A stretch of DNA of 64,000 nt from assembly GCF_047739745.1 (NCBI RefSeq), contig NZ_JBLLVA010000015.1, positions 49,698 to 113,697 of the forward strand, written 5' to 3'. Of the stretch, positions 28,073 through 37,668 are shown piece by piece (the first letter of the stretch is position 1; every line of letters begins with the position of its first letter). The position numbers and the translations under genes are program-made. The notes under the pieces were generated by a model. It ran no database searches. It was not told the DNA's origin and saw only the letters and a program-made list of their open reading frames with translations. Source of the stretch: Pseudaminobacter sp047739745 (lineage in GTDB: Bacteria; Pseudomonadota; Alphaproteobacteria; Rhizobiales; Rhizobiaceae).

Positions 28073-28606
28073 ATGATCGTTTCGGTTTCGAAGGCGGGTC
28101 TGCTGGCCCTGACGCTGGCGGCTCTCGCGGCGAGCGGCTGCCAAAGCTCGCGCATGTCCTCGTTGGACACGCAGCCAGCGCCGCTTCCGCCCGCACCGGC
28201 GGGACAGGTAACCAGCGGCCAACTGCCGCCTCCGGCAGCGCCCGGCACAGCCAATGCGGCGCAGTTTCCGACAGCACCGGGCGGCACTCAGGTCGCCGCA
28301 TTGCCGACACCCGACGCCAATGCGCCGGACCTGACGGCCGGCAGCGTGGCCGGCGTTTGGAACGCATCCGTGGCCGGCCAGAACTGCCGTGTAGCGACCC
28401 CTCAGACCAAGTTCGGTCAAGGCTTCCGTGCCGGGCCGCTGCGTTGCCCCGCGCCGATCGACGGCGTCAAATCATGGAATGTCGCCGGCAAGCAGCTCAC
28501 CCTCTATGATGAGAATGGCGGCACGCTAGCGCGGCTCTACGCCTCGGGAGCCGGGAAATTCGACGGCCAGACCGAAAGCGGCGTGCCGATCTCGCTGTCG
28601 CGCTGA
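28073..28606 (+). CDS. omp19: Outer-membrane lipoprotein Omp19, protease-inhibitor (AprI/Inh) family
   Basis: A 177-residue lipoprotein very like Brucella Omp19. The lipobox is LAASGC after a hydrophobic signal, then a Pro/Ala-rich linker (residues about 30-95) and the Inh domain GVWNASVAGQNCRVATPQTK with RAGPLRCP and KQLTLYDENGGTLARLY. Two cysteines form the conserved disulfide. Omp19 in Brucella inhibits host and bacterial proteases. I chose the ATG at 28073, preceded by CGGAGG. A perfect 14-base palindrome (AACATGGCCATGTT) lies at 28013-28026, about 50 bases upstream, and may be an operator. Confidence 0.93.
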   Translation: MIVSVSKAGLLALTLAALAASGCQSSRMSSLDTQPAPLPPAPAGQVTSGQLPPPAAPGTANAAQFPTAPGGTQVAALPTPDANAPDLTAGSVAGVWNASVAGQNCRVATPQTKFGQGFRAGPLRCPAPIDGVKSWNVAGKQLTLYDENGGTLARLYASGAGKFDGQTESGVPISLSR

Positions 28607-28727
28607 CCCAGGTAAAGGCCCGGCCCGGCGAATGTCGGGCTTCGAAGCGGAATGGGTAGCGCGGCACGGTTGCCGGCGCGCCCTTTTTTCGTAGGCAGCA
28701 GGCAGTTGACTTCCAGAGACATGACCG

Positions 28728-29915
28728 ATGCATCTGCGTGACGGTATCCAGACACGAGCCACCGTCGTGCAGCGCTATCGGCATCTGGCGGAACTCGGCA
28801 AGCTTGATCCCGATCCGGCGCAGGAGGAGATCGCGGCGGCGCTGGATCGGCTGATCGACGATATTTGCGCCAAGCGGCTGGCGAAGAAGTCGAGCGCGCT
28901 CGGCTGGCTGTTCGCGAAAAACCGCAATGTGCCGGCATTCGTGAAGGGCCTCTACATCCATGGCGATGTCGGGCGCGGCAAGTCCATGCTGATGGACATG
29001 TTCTTCGAGCTGGTGCCGGTGCGGCACAAGCGCCGCATCCATTTCAACGATTTCATGGCCGATGTGCAGGACCGCATCCAGAAGCATCGCCATGCCCGCA
29101 AGAACGGCGCGGTAAAGGAGGACGATCCCATTCCTCCGGTGGCGGCGGCGCTGGCGGAGGAGGCCTGGGTCCTGTGCTTCGACGAGTTTACCGTCACCGA
29201 CATTGCCGACGCGATGATCCTGTCGCGGCTGTTTTCGGCGCTGTTTGCGCGCGGCGTCGTGCTAGTGGCGACTTCCAACGTGAATCCCGACGATCTCTAT
29301 CGCGACGGGCTCAATCGCGGATTGTTCCTGCCATTCGTTTCACTTCTGAAACAGCATGTCGACGTGCTCGATCTCGATATCGACAAGGACTACCGCCTCG
29401 AAAAGCTCGATAGGCTGCCGGTCTATGTCACCCCACTCGGCGAATCGGCCGAGCGGCAGATGGACACCGCATGGAAGGCGATGACGCATGGCAAGGCAGC
29501 CTTGCCAACGACGCTCACCGTCAAGGGGAGGCAGATCGCAGTGCCGATCGCGGCGGGCGAGGTGGCGCGCTTCAGCTTCGCCGACCTCTGCGAAAAACCG
29601 CTCGGCGCCCGCGACTACCTGGCGATCGCGGCACGGTTCTCGACGATCTTTCTCGATCGGGTTCCGGTGCTGGCCGAGGGCAAGCGCAACGAAGCCAAGC
29701 GCTTCATACTGCTGATCGACACGCTATACGACCAGCGCACGCGTCTGGTTGTGAGTGCCGAGGCCGAGCCGCAGGCGCTCTACCGGAGCAAGCGGGGCAC
29801 CGAAGGCTTCGAATTCGATCGCACGGTGTCGAGGCTGATCGAAATGCAGAGTCAGGACTGGCGCGATAGCTGGGCGAAACGCCACACCGCGGCGCCGGCA
29901 TCCCTCGCCAGGTAA
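28728..29915 (+). CDS. zapE: AFG1-like ATPase ZapE
   Basis: Cell-division-associated ATPase of the AFG1 family, 395 residues. The Walker A motif is HGDVGRGKSML near residue 86, Walker B is VLCFDEFTVTDIADAM near residue 147, and sensor/arginine-finger segments include LVATSNVNPDDLY. The start at 28728 gives MHLRDGIQTRATVVQRY; an ATG seven bases upstream is in a frame that closes after six codons. In E. coli ZapE modulates FtsZ rings. It lies upstream of the TCA operon, as is common in rhizobia. Confidence 0.92.
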   Translation: MHLRDGIQTRATVVQRYRHLAELGKLDPDPAQEEIAAALDRLIDDICAKRLAKKSSALGWLFAKNRNVPAFVKGLYIHGDVGRGKSMLMDMFFELVPVRHKRRIHFNDFMADVQDRIQKHRHARKNGAVKEDDPIPPVAAALAEEAWVLCFDEFTVTDIADAMILSRLFSALFARGVVLVATSNVNPDDLYRDGLNRGLFLPFVSLLKQHVDVLDLDIDKDYRLEKLDRLPVYVTPLGESAERQMDTAWKAMTHGKAALPTTLTVKGRQIAVPIAAGEVARFSFADLCEKPLGARDYLAIAARFSTIFLDRVPVLAEGKRNEAKRFILLIDTLYDQRTRLVVSAEAEPQALYRSKRGTEGFEFDRTVSRLIEMQSQDWRDSWAKRHTAAPASLAR

Positions 29916-29951
29916 AAACCTTTCCCGTGATTGAACACTTGGCGAAAAATT

Positions 29952-29981
29952 TTGACGTTTACGTAATTCCATTTTGTTCTA
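29952..29981 (+). promoter_or_regulatory. Possible sigma-70-type promoter of the mdh-suc operon
   Basis: TTGACG at 29952-29957 is followed after 17-18 bases by GTTCTA in an A/T-rich stretch, 160 bases upstream of mdh. It is the best -35/-10-like pair in the 226-base zapE-mdh spacer. The -10 match is weak. Confidence 0.3.
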
Positions 29982-30141
29982 AACGATTGAAATGTTTGAC
30001 GTCCAAATAATCGGTTGAATTTTGCGGGCGGCAGGGCTATTCCAGCTTCCGAGCTTTTCTGGCCGCATACTCCGCTTGATCTGGCACAAATGTCCCTCCG
30101 GCACCGCGAAGTCCGGACACAGACAAAGGAAAAATCCCCAA

Positions 30142-31110
30142 ATGGCACGCAACAAGATAGCCCTCATCGGTTCCGGCATGATCGGCGGTACGCTGGCGCA
30201 TATGATCGGTCTCAAGGAGCTCGGCGACGTCGTTCTGTTCGACATCGCGGAGGGTATCCCGCAGGGCAAGGGCCTCGACATCGCCCAGTCATCTCCGGTC
30301 GACGGCTTCGATGCGCGCTACAGCGGCGCCAATGACTATGCCGGTATAGAGGGCGCCGATGTCTGTATCGTGACGGCCGGCGTGCCGCGCAAGCCGGGCA
30401 TGAGCCGCGATGACCTGCTCGGCATCAACCTGAAGGTGATGGAGCAGGTCGGCGCCGGCATCCGCAAATATGCGCCGGACGCTTTTGTCATCTGCATCAC
30501 CAATCCGCTCGATGCCATGGTCTGGGCGCTGCAGAAGTTTTCAGGCCTGCCCAAGACCCATGTCGTGGGCATGGCCGGCGTGCTCGATTCGGCCCGCTTC
30601 CGTTATTTCCTGGCGGAGGAGTTCAAGGTGTCGGTCGAGGACGTGACGGCCTTCGTGCTCGGCGGCCATGGCGATTCGATGGTGCCGCTGACGCGCTATT
30701 CGACGGTGGCCGGCATTCCGCTGCCGGACCTGGTCAAGATGGGCTGGACCTCGAAGGACAAGCTGGAACAGATCGTGCAGCGCACCCGCGACGGCGGTGC
30801 GGAGATTGTCGGTCTGCTCAAGTCCGGCTCCGCCTACTACGCGCCGGCGGCCTCCGCCATCCAGATGGCCGAGGCCTATCTGAAGGACAAGAAGCGCGTC
30901 CTGCCGGCCGCTGCTCATCTATCCGGTCAATACGGCGTCAAGGACATGTATGTCGGCGTGCCGGTGGTGATTGGCGCCGGCGGCGTCGAGCGCGTCATCG
31001 AGATCGATCTCAACGGCGCCGAGCAGAAGATGTTCGACAAGTCGGTCGGCGCCGTGGCCGGTCTTTGCGAGGCTTGCGTCAAGATCGCCCCCAATCTCGG
31101 CAACAAGTGA
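30142..31110 (+). CDS. mdh: Malate dehydrogenase
   Basis: NAD-dependent oxidation of malate to oxaloacetate, 322 residues of the LDH-like class usual in alphaproteobacteria. Features are the Rossmann loop GSGMIGGTLAHMIG, the mobile loop AGVPRKPGMSRDDLLGIN with substrate arginines, the TNPLDAMVWA segment and the catalytic-His motif GGHGDSMVPL. The start at 30142 gives MARNKIALIGSG. First gene of mdh-sucC-sucD-sucA-sucB, with nine bases to sucC. Confidence 0.97.
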   Translation: MARNKIALIGSGMIGGTLAHMIGLKELGDVVLFDIAEGIPQGKGLDIAQSSPVDGFDARYSGANDYAGIEGADVCIVTAGVPRKPGMSRDDLLGINLKVMEQVGAGIRKYAPDAFVICITNPLDAMVWALQKFSGLPKTHVVGMAGVLDSARFRYFLAEEFKVSVEDVTAFVLGGHGDSMVPLTRYSTVAGIPLPDLVKMGWTSKDKLEQIVQRTRDGGAEIVGLLKSGSAYYAPAASAIQMAEAYLKDKKRVLPAAAHLSGQYGVKDMYVGVPVVIGAGGVERVIEIDLNGAEQKMFDKSVGAVAGLCEACVKIAPNLGNK

Positions 31111-31119
31111 GCGCCGGCG

Positions 31120-32316
31120 ATGAACATCCATGAATATCAAGGCAAGCAGCTGCTGAAAGGCTTCGGTGCGCCGGTGGCCGAAGGTGTTGCGATCTTCAGC
31201 GCCGCCGAGGCCGAGGCAGCGGCGAAGAAGCTGCCCGGGCCGCTTTATGTGGTGAAGAGCCAGATCCATGCGGGCGGCCGCGGCAAGGGCAAGTTCAAGG
31301 AGCTTTCGCCGGACGCCAAGGGCGGCGTGCGGCTGGCGAAGTCCGTCGAGGAGGTCGTCGCCAACGCCAGGGAGATGCTCGGCAACACGCTGGTGACCAA
31401 GCAGACCGGGCCGTCCGGCAAGCAGGTCAACCGCCTCTATATCGAGGACGGCGCCGATATCGACCGCGAACTCTACCTCTCGATCCTCGTCGACCGCACC
31501 GTCGGCCGCGTCGCCTTCGTAGTTTCCACAGAAGGCGGCATGGACATCGAGGCGGTGGCGCATGACACGCCTGAAAAGATCATCACGCTGGCCATCGATC
31601 CCGAGAAGGGCGTAACTGCCGCCGACGTCAAGAAGCTGAACGGCGCGTTGAAGCTCGGCGGCGAGGCAGCCAAGGACGGGGAGAAGCTGTTTCCCCTCCT
31701 CTACAGGGCCTTCATCGAGAAGGATATGAGCCTTCTGGAAGTCAATCCGCTGATCGTCATGAAGAACGGCCGGCTGCGCGTGCTCGACGCCAAGGTGTCG
31801 TTCGATAACAACGCGCTGTTCCGGCACCCGGACATAGCGGAATTGCGCGACACGACGGAAGAGGACGAGAAGGAGATCGAGGCGTCGAAATACGACCTCG
31901 CCTATGTCGCTCTCGACGGCAATATCGGCTGCATGGTGAACGGTGCCGGCCTTGCCATGGCTACCATGGACATCATCAAACTCTACGGCGCGGAGCCGGC
32001 GAACTTCCTCGATGTCGGCGGCGGCGCGTCCAAGGAGAAAGTCACGGCCGCCTTCAAGATCATCACCGCCGATCCGAATGTGAAGGGCATCCTCGTCAAC
32101 ATCTTCGGCGGCATCATGCGCTGCGATGTCATTGCCGAGGGCGTGATTGCCGCGGTCAAGGAGGTAGGACTGAAGGTTCCGCTGGTGGTGCGCCTTGAAG
32201 GGACCAATGCCGAACTCGGCAAGAAGATCATCAACGAAAGCGGCCTCAACACCGTGTCGGCCGACGATCTCGACGATGCGGCGCAGAAGATCGTTTCGGC
32301 GGTGAAGGGAAACTGA
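31120..32316 (+). CDS. sucC: Succinyl-CoA synthetase beta subunit (ADP-forming)
   Basis: The beta subunit holds the ATP-grasp nucleotide site and the subunit interface. The 398-residue protein begins MNIHEYQGKQLLKGFG and has KSQIHAGGRGKGKF, the EVNPLIV metal-binding strand and the C-terminal CoA-ligase domain with the phosphate-binding loop of NIFGGIMRCDVIAEG. Five bases separate it from sucD. It acts with SucD at the substrate-level phosphorylation step of the TCA cycle. Confidence 0.97.
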   Translation: MNIHEYQGKQLLKGFGAPVAEGVAIFSAAEAEAAAKKLPGPLYVVKSQIHAGGRGKGKFKELSPDAKGGVRLAKSVEEVVANAREMLGNTLVTKQTGPSGKQVNRLYIEDGADIDRELYLSILVDRTVGRVAFVVSTEGGMDIEAVAHDTPEKIITLAIDPEKGVTAADVKKLNGALKLGGEAAKDGEKLFPLLYRAFIEKDMSLLEVNPLIVMKNGRLRVLDAKVSFDNNALFRHPDIAELRDTTEEDEKEIEASKYDLAYVALDGNIGCMVNGAGLAMATMDIIKLYGAEPANFLDVGGGASKEKVTAAFKIITADPNVKGILVNIFGGIMRCDVIAEGVIAAVKEVGLKVPLVVRLEGTNAELGKKIINESGLNTVSADDLDDAAQKIVSAVKGN

Positions 32317-32320
32317 GCGG

Positions 32321-33226
32321 ATGTCCATTCTGATCGACAGGAACACCAAGGTTCTCGTTCAGGGCCTGACCGGCAAGACCGGTACCTTCCACACCGAGCA
32401 GGCGCTGGCCTATCACGGCACCAAGATGGTGGGCGGCATCCACCCGAAAAAGGGCGGCGAGACCTGGGGCTCGATCGAGAGCGGCGCGCAGTTGCCGATC
32501 TTCGCCAGCGTGGCCGAAGGCAAGGAGAAGACCGACGCCAATGCATCGGTGGTCTATGTGCCGCCGGCAGGCGCCGCCGAAGCCATCATCGAAGCGATCG
32601 ACGCCGAAATCCCGCTGATCGTCTGCATCACGGAAGGCATTCCGGTCGCCGACATGATCAAGGTCAAGGCACGGCTCGATCGCTCGAAGTCGCGGCTGAT
32701 CGGGCCGAACTGCCCGGGCGTCGTCACGCCGGACGAGTGCAAGATCGGCATCATGCCCGGCAACATCTTCCGCAAGGGCTCGGTCGGCGTCGTTTCACGC
32801 TCCGGCACGCTTACCTATGAAGCGGTGTTCCAAACCACCAATGCCGGGCTCGGCCAGTCGACGGCCGTCGGCATCGGCGGCGATCCGGTGAAGGGAACGG
32901 AATTCATCGACGTGCTGGAAATGTTCCTGGCCGACGACGAGACCAAGTCGATCATCATGATCGGCGAGATCGGCGGCTCGGCCGAGGAAGACGCCGCCCA
33001 GTTCATCATCGACGAGGCCAAACGCGGTCGCCGCAAGCCGATGGCCGGCTTCATCGCCGGTCGTACCGCGCCTGCCGGCCGCACCATGGGCCATGCCGGC
33101 GCGGTGATTTCCGGAGGCAAGGGCGGCGCCGAAGACAAGATTTCAGCAATGGAAGCGGCGGGCATCCGCGTGTCGCCCTCGCCGGCAAGGCTAGGCACGA
33201 CGCTTGTCGAAGCAATCAAGGGTTGA
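32321..33226 (+). CDS. sucD: Succinyl-CoA synthetase alpha subunit
   Basis: A 301-residue subunit that carries the CoA-binding domain (VLVQGLTGKTGTFHTEQAL) and the phosphorylated histidine in TMGHAGAVISGGKGGAEDK. Length and motifs are typical. After the stop comes a 121-base spacer with three potential hairpins before sucA, the largest gap inside this operon's core. Confidence 0.97.
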   Translation: MSILIDRNTKVLVQGLTGKTGTFHTEQALAYHGTKMVGGIHPKKGGETWGSIESGAQLPIFASVAEGKEKTDANASVVYVPPAGAAEAIIEAIDAEIPLIVCITEGIPVADMIKVKARLDRSKSRLIGPNCPGVVTPDECKIGIMPGNIFRKGSVGVVSRSGTLTYEAVFQTTNAGLGQSTAVGIGGDPVKGTEFIDVLEMFLADDETKSIIMIGEIGGSAEEDAAQFIIDEAKRGRRKPMAGFIAGRTAPAGRTMGHAGAVISGGKGGAEDKISAMEAAGIRVSPSPARLGTTLVEAIKG

Positions 33227-33232
33227 GCTCGA

Positions 33233-33339
33233 AATGTGCCGGGTCGTCATCTGTTCGGCACATTCAACAGGAACAGGAATGGTCAACCGTCCGCTTGCGG
33301 AGGGACCGTAAACAACAGGAGACGGAGCCAGAGGCTCCG
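33233..33339 (+). promoter_or_regulatory. Hairpin-rich sucD-sucA spacer with a stem between the Shine-Dalgarno and the start codon
   Basis: AATGTGCCG pairs with CGGCACATT (33233-33264), just after the sucD stop. TCCG(CTTG)CGGA lies near 33287-33298. CGGAGCC(AGA)GGCTCCG (33323-33339) is a perfect 7-bp stem. The last stem sits directly between AGGAGA (33317-33322) and the final eight bases before the sucA ATG, so folding would bring the ribosome site to normal distance. Without folding the distance is 25 bases. Confidence 0.5.
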
Positions 33340-33347
33340 GTGACGAG

Positions 33348-36338
33348 ATGGCGCGACAGGATCAGGCCAACGACCAATTTTCCCTCACGTCATTCCTCTA
33401 TGGCGGCAATGCCGACTATATCGAGGCGCTACATGCCGCCTATCAGGAAAACCCTTCTTCCGTCGATCCGCAGTGGCGGGACTTCTTCGCGTCGCTGAAG
33501 GACGACGCCGGCGACGTCGCACGCAACGCCAGGGGCGCCTCATGGGCGAGGCCGAGCTGGCCGCTCCGGGCCAATGGCGAGCTGGTGTCGGCGCTCGACG
33601 GAAATTGGGGCTTCGTCGAAAAGCACATCGAAAAGAAGGTGAAGGACAAGGCAGCCGCCAAGGGCGCAGTGCTTTCCGATACCGACGTGCTGCAAGCGAC
33701 GCGGGATTCGGTGCGGGCCATCATGATGATCCGCGCCTACCGCATGCGCGGTCACCTGCACGCCAATCTCGATCCGCTCGGCCTTGCCAAGCCGCTTGAG
33801 GATTATAACGAGCTGTCGCCGGAAGCCTATGGCTTCAAGGAGGAGGACTACGACCGGCCGATCTTCATCGACCATGTGCTGGGGCTGGAATACGCCACCA
33901 TCCGCAACATGCTCGACATTCTCAAGCGCACCTATTGCTCGACGCTCGGCGTCGAGTTCATGCATATTTCCGACCCCGAGGAAAAGGCGTGGATCCAGGC
34001 GCGCATCGAGGGGCCGGACAAGGGCATCGCCTTCACCGCCGAAGGCAAGCTGGCGATCCTGCAGAAGCTGATCGAGGCGGAAGGCTTCGAACAGTTCATC
34101 GACGTCAAATACAAGGGCACCAAGCGCTTCGGGCTTGACGGCGGCGAATCGCTGATCCCGGCGCTGGAGCAGATCGTCAAGCGCGGCGGCTCGCTCGGCC
34201 TGAAGGAGATCGTGCTCGGCATGGCCCATCGCGGCCGCCTGAATGTGCTCTCCCAGGTGATGGCAAAGCCCCACCGCGCCATCTTCCACGAGTTCAAGGG
34301 CGGCTCTTATGCTCCCGACGACGTCGAAGGCTCGGGCGACGTGAAGTACCATCTCGGCGCCTCCTCGGATCGCGAGTTCGACGGCAACAAGGTGCACCTG
34401 TCGCTGACGGCCAATCCCTCTCATCTGGAAATCGTCGATCCCGTCGTCATGGGCAAGGCGCGCGCCAAGCAGGACCAGCTTTATGGCCGCACGCCGCGTG
34501 ACGAGATCGTGCCGCTGGAGGAGCGTTCCAAGGTGCTGCCGCTGCTGCTGCACGGCGACGCGGCCTTTGCCGGCCAGGGCGTGATCGCCGAAATCCTCGG
34601 CCTGTCGGGTCTGCGCGGCCACCGCGTTGCCGGTACGCTGCACTTCATCATCAACAACCAGATCGGCTTCACCACCAATCCGCGCTTCTCGCGCTCCTCG
34701 CCCTATCCGTCGGATGTCGCCAAGATGATCGAGGCGCCCATCTTCCACGTCAATGGCGACGATCCTGAAGCCGTGGTCTATGCCGCCAAGGTGGCGACGG
34801 AATTCCGGATGAAGTTCCACAAGCCGGTGGTGGTCGACATGTTCTGCTACCGCCGCTTCGGCCACAATGAGGGCGATGAGCCGGCCTTCACCCAGCCGAT
34901 CATGTATCGCAACATCCGTGCGCATAAGACCGCGGTGCAGATCTACGCCGACAAGCTGGTGGCGGAGGGTCATGTCACCCAGGACGACATCGACAAGATG
35001 AAAGCCGACTGGCGCGCGCATCTGGAATCGGAATGGGAGATCGGCCAGCACTACAAGCCCAACAAGGCCGACTGGCTGGATGGCGCGTGGTCGGGCCTGC
35101 GCATAGCCGACAATCAGGACGAGCAGCGGCGCGGCAAGACCGCCATGCCGGTCAAGACGCTGAAGGAGATGGGCAAGAAGCTGACCGAGGTGCCGCAGGA
35201 CTTCGAGGCACACAAGACCATCAGCCGCTTCATGGAGACGCGGCGCAAGATGATCGATTCGGGCGAGGGCATCGACTGGTCGACGGCCGAGGCGCTCGCC
35301 TTCGGCTCGATCCTGCTCGATGGCAATCCGGTTCGTCTCTCCGGGCAGGACTCCGAACGCGGCACCTTTTCGCAGCGTCATTCGGTGCTCTACGACCAGC
35401 GCGACGAGAGCCGCTACATTCCGCTGAACAATCTCAGTGCGGCCCAGGCGCCGTTCGAGGTCATCAACTCGATGCTGTCGGAAGAAGCCGTGCTTGGCTT
35501 CGAGTATGGCTATTCGCTGGCCGACCCGAAGGCGCTGACGCTGTGGGAGGCGCAGTTCGGCGACTTCGCCAATGGCGCGCAGGTGGTGTTCGACCAGTTC
35601 ATCTCCAGCGGAGAGCGCAAATGGCTCAGAATGTCCGGGCTGGTGTGCCTGTTGCCGCATGGCTATGAGGGGCAGGGGCCGGAGCACTCTTCCGCAAGGC
35701 TCGAGCGTTTCCTGCAGCTTTGCGCCGAAGACAATATGCAGGTCGCCTATTGCTCGACGCCGGCCAACTACTTCCACATATTGCGCCGCCAGCTGAAGCG
35801 CGATTTCCGCAAGCCGCTGATACTGATGACGCCGAAATCGCTTCTGCGCCACAAGCGGGCGGTGTCGACGCTGGCGGAACTTTCCGGCGAAAGCTCGTTC
35901 CACCGCCTGCTGTGGGACGATGCCCAGTATCCCGGCAAGGACAGCGTCAAGCTCACCCGGGATTCGAAGATAAGGCGTGTCGTGCTGTGTTCGGGCAAGG
36001 TCTATTACGACCTCTACGAGGAGCGTGAGAAGCGCGGCGTCAACGACATCTATCTGCTGCGCGTCGAACAGCTTTATCCGTTCCCGGCCAAGGCGCTGAT
36101 TACCGAGCTGTCGCGCTTCCGCAACGCGGAGATGGTGTGGTGCCAGGAAGAGCCCAAGAATATGGGTGCCTGGGCCTTCATCGATCCCTATCTGGAGTGG
36201 GTGCTTGCCCATATCGACGCCAAGCATCAGCGCGTACGCTATACCGGAAGACCGGCGGCGGCTTCGCCGGCCACCGGGCTGATGTCCAAGCATCTGGCGC
36301 AGCTCCAGGCTTTCCTCGACGACGCGCTCGGCGAATAA
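33348..36338 (+). CDS. sucA: 2-oxoglutarate dehydrogenase E1 component
   Basis: Thiamine-diphosphate-dependent decarboxylase of the 2-oxoglutarate dehydrogenase complex, 996 residues as expected. The N-terminus FLYGGNADYIEALHAAYQENP is the E2-binding region; GMAHRGRLNVLSQVMAKP, LLLHGDAAFAGQGVIAEIL and CYRRFGHNEGDEPAFTQP are ThDP/substrate motifs; YGYSLADPKALTLWEAQFGDF belongs to the second transketolase-like half. The start at 33348 gives MARQDQANDQFSLTSFLYGG. Translation may depend on the upstream hairpin. Confidence 0.97.
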   Translation: MARQDQANDQFSLTSFLYGGNADYIEALHAAYQENPSSVDPQWRDFFASLKDDAGDVARNARGASWARPSWPLRANGELVSALDGNWGFVEKHIEKKVKDKAAAKGAVLSDTDVLQATRDSVRAIMMIRAYRMRGHLHANLDPLGLAKPLEDYNELSPEAYGFKEEDYDRPIFIDHVLGLEYATIRNMLDILKRTYCSTLGVEFMHISDPEEKAWIQARIEGPDKGIAFTAEGKLAILQKLIEAEGFEQFIDVKYKGTKRFGLDGGESLIPALEQIVKRGGSLGLKEIVLGMAHRGRLNVLSQVMAKPHRAIFHEFKGGSYAPDDVEGSGDVKYHLGASSDREFDGNKVHLSLTANPSHLEIVDPVVMGKARAKQDQLYGRTPRDEIVPLEERSKVLPLLLHGDAAFAGQGVIAEILGLSGLRGHRVAGTLHFIINNQIGFTTNPRFSRSSPYPSDVAKMIEAPIFHVNGDDPEAVVYAAKVATEFRMKFHKPVVVDMFCYRRFGHNEGDEPAFTQPIMYRNIRAHKTAVQIYADKLVAEGHVTQDDIDKMKADWRAHLESEWEIGQHYKPNKADWLDGAWSGLRIADNQDEQRRGKTAMPVKTLKEMGKKLTEVPQDFEAHKTISRFMETRRKMIDSGEGIDWSTAEALAFGSILLDGNPVRLSGQDSERGTFSQRHSVLYDQRDESRYIPLNNLSAAQAPFEVINSMLSEEAVLGFEYGYSLADPKALTLWEAQFGDFANGAQVVFDQFISSGERKWLRMSGLVCLLPHGYEGQGPEHSSARLERFLQLCAEDNMQVAYCSTPANYFHILRRQLKRDFRKPLILMTPKSLLRHKRAVSTLAELSGESSFHRLLWDDAQYPGKDSVKLTRDSKIRRVVLCSGKVYYDLYEEREKRGVNDIYLLRVEQLYPFPAKALITELSRFRNAEMVWCQEEPKNMGAWAFIDPYLEWVLAHIDAKHQRVRYTGRPAAASPATGLMSKHLAQLQAFLDDALGE

Positions 36339-36368
36339 TCCTCAGATCAGAAACGGACAGGCAAAGAA

Positions 36369-37667
36369 ATGGCTACCGAAATCCGCGTCCCGACCCTCGG
36401 CGAATCCGTCAGCGAGGCGACCATCGGCAAGTGGTTCAAGAATGTGGGCGACGCCATCGCCGCCGATGAGCCCGTTCTCGAGCTGGAAACCGACAAGGTG
36501 ACGATCGAGGTTCCCGCTCCCGCGTCCGGAACTCTGTCTGAAATCACCGCGCAAAACGGCGAGACCGTGGGCGTCGGTGCGCTTCTCGGCGCCATATCGG
36601 AAGGCGGGGTAAAGCCCGCGCCCGCCAAGGCGGAGGCGGCAAAGCCCGAGGCTGCGAAAAGCGATGCGGTTGCGCAGGCCGCCGGTACCGCCGGCGCTTC
36701 GACCACCAAGGAAGCGGCTGAAAGGACTGCGCGGATTGCCGGCGACGGGCCGATTGAGGAACGCAACATGCCCCCGGCTCCGGCCGCTGCGAAATTGCTC
36801 GCCGAAAGCAACGTTTCCGTTGACCAGGTCCGCGGCAGCGGCAAGCGCGGACAAGTGCTGAAGGGCGACGTTCTCGAAGCGCTCTCCAAGGGGTTTGCCG
36901 CGCCGGCCGCGACCGCGACCGCTCCGGCTCCTGTGGCGGCGCGCGCGCCGTCGACCGCCGACGATCAGGCGCGGGAGGAGCGGGTGCGCATGACCAGGCT
37001 GCGCCAGACCATCGCGCGCCGCCTCAAGGAAGCACAGTCGACGGCGGCTATGCTGACCACCTTCAACGAGGTCGATATGAGCGCGGTGATGGCGCTGCGC
37101 ACCAAGTACAAGGAGGTCTTTGAAAAGAAGCACGGCGTGAAGCTCGGCTTCATGGGCTTCTTCACCAAGGCGGTGACCCACGCGCTGAAGGAAATCCCGT
37201 CAGTCAATGCCGAGATCGATGACAGCGACATCATCTACAAGAACTATGCCCATATCGGCGTGGCGGTCGGAACCGACAAGGGGCTCGTCGTGCCGGTTGT
37301 GCGTGATGCCGATCAGATGTCCATCGCCGAGATCGAGAAGGAGATCGGCCGGCTTGGCCTGGCGGCGCGCGATGGCAAGCTTTCGGTTGCCGACATGCAG
37401 GGCGGCACCTTCACCATCTCCAATGGCGGCGTCTATGGCTCGCTGATGTCGACGCCGATCCTCAACGCTCCGCAATCGGGCATCCTTGGCATGCACAAGA
37501 TCCAGGAGCGGCCGGTGGTGGTCGGCGGGCAGATCGTCATCCGGCCGATGATGTATCTGGCGCTCAGCTACGATCACCGCATCGTCGACGGCAAGGAAGC
37601 CGTCACCTTCCTGGTGCGGGTCAAGGAAAGCCTGGAAGATCCGGAAAGGCTGGTGCTGGACCTTTAG
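36369..37667 (+). CDS. sucB: Dihydrolipoyllysine succinyltransferase (E2 of 2-oxoglutarate dehydrogenase)
   Basis: A 432-residue acyltransferase forming the complex core. It has one lipoyl domain with the modified lysine in LELETDKVTIEVPAP (residue about 43), an Ala/Pro/Lys-rich linker, a peripheral subunit-binding domain (PAAAKLLAESNVSVDQVRGS), a second linker, and the catalytic domain ending in ALSYDHRIVDGKEAVTFLV with the His-Asp pair. It lies 30 bases after sucA. An intergenic repeat begins right at its stop codon. Confidence 0.96.
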   Translation: MATEIRVPTLGESVSEATIGKWFKNVGDAIAADEPVLELETDKVTIEVPAPASGTLSEITAQNGETVGVGALLGAISEGGVKPAPAKAEAAKPEAAKSDAVAQAAGTAGASTTKEAAERTARIAGDGPIEERNMPPAPAAAKLLAESNVSVDQVRGSGKRGQVLKGDVLEALSKGFAAPAATATAPAPVAARAPSTADDQAREERVRMTRLRQTIARRLKEAQSTAAMLTTFNEVDMSAVMALRTKYKEVFEKKHGVKLGFMGFFTKAVTHALKEIPSVNAEIDDSDIIYKNYAHIGVAVGTDKGLVVPVVRDADQMSIAEIEKEIGRLGLAARDGKLSVADMQGGTFTISNGGVYGSLMSTPILNAPQSGILGMHKIQERPVVVGGQIVIRPMMYLALSYDHRIVDGKEAVTFLVRVKESLEDPERLVLDL

Positions 37668-37668
37668 G

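Noticed and set aside
33540..36293. 917-codon open frame on the minus strand inside sucA
   Set aside because: It is the third-position shadow of the high-GC sucA gene; its translation is rich in Arg, His, Gly and Leu with no domain, while sucA has full-length family motifs.
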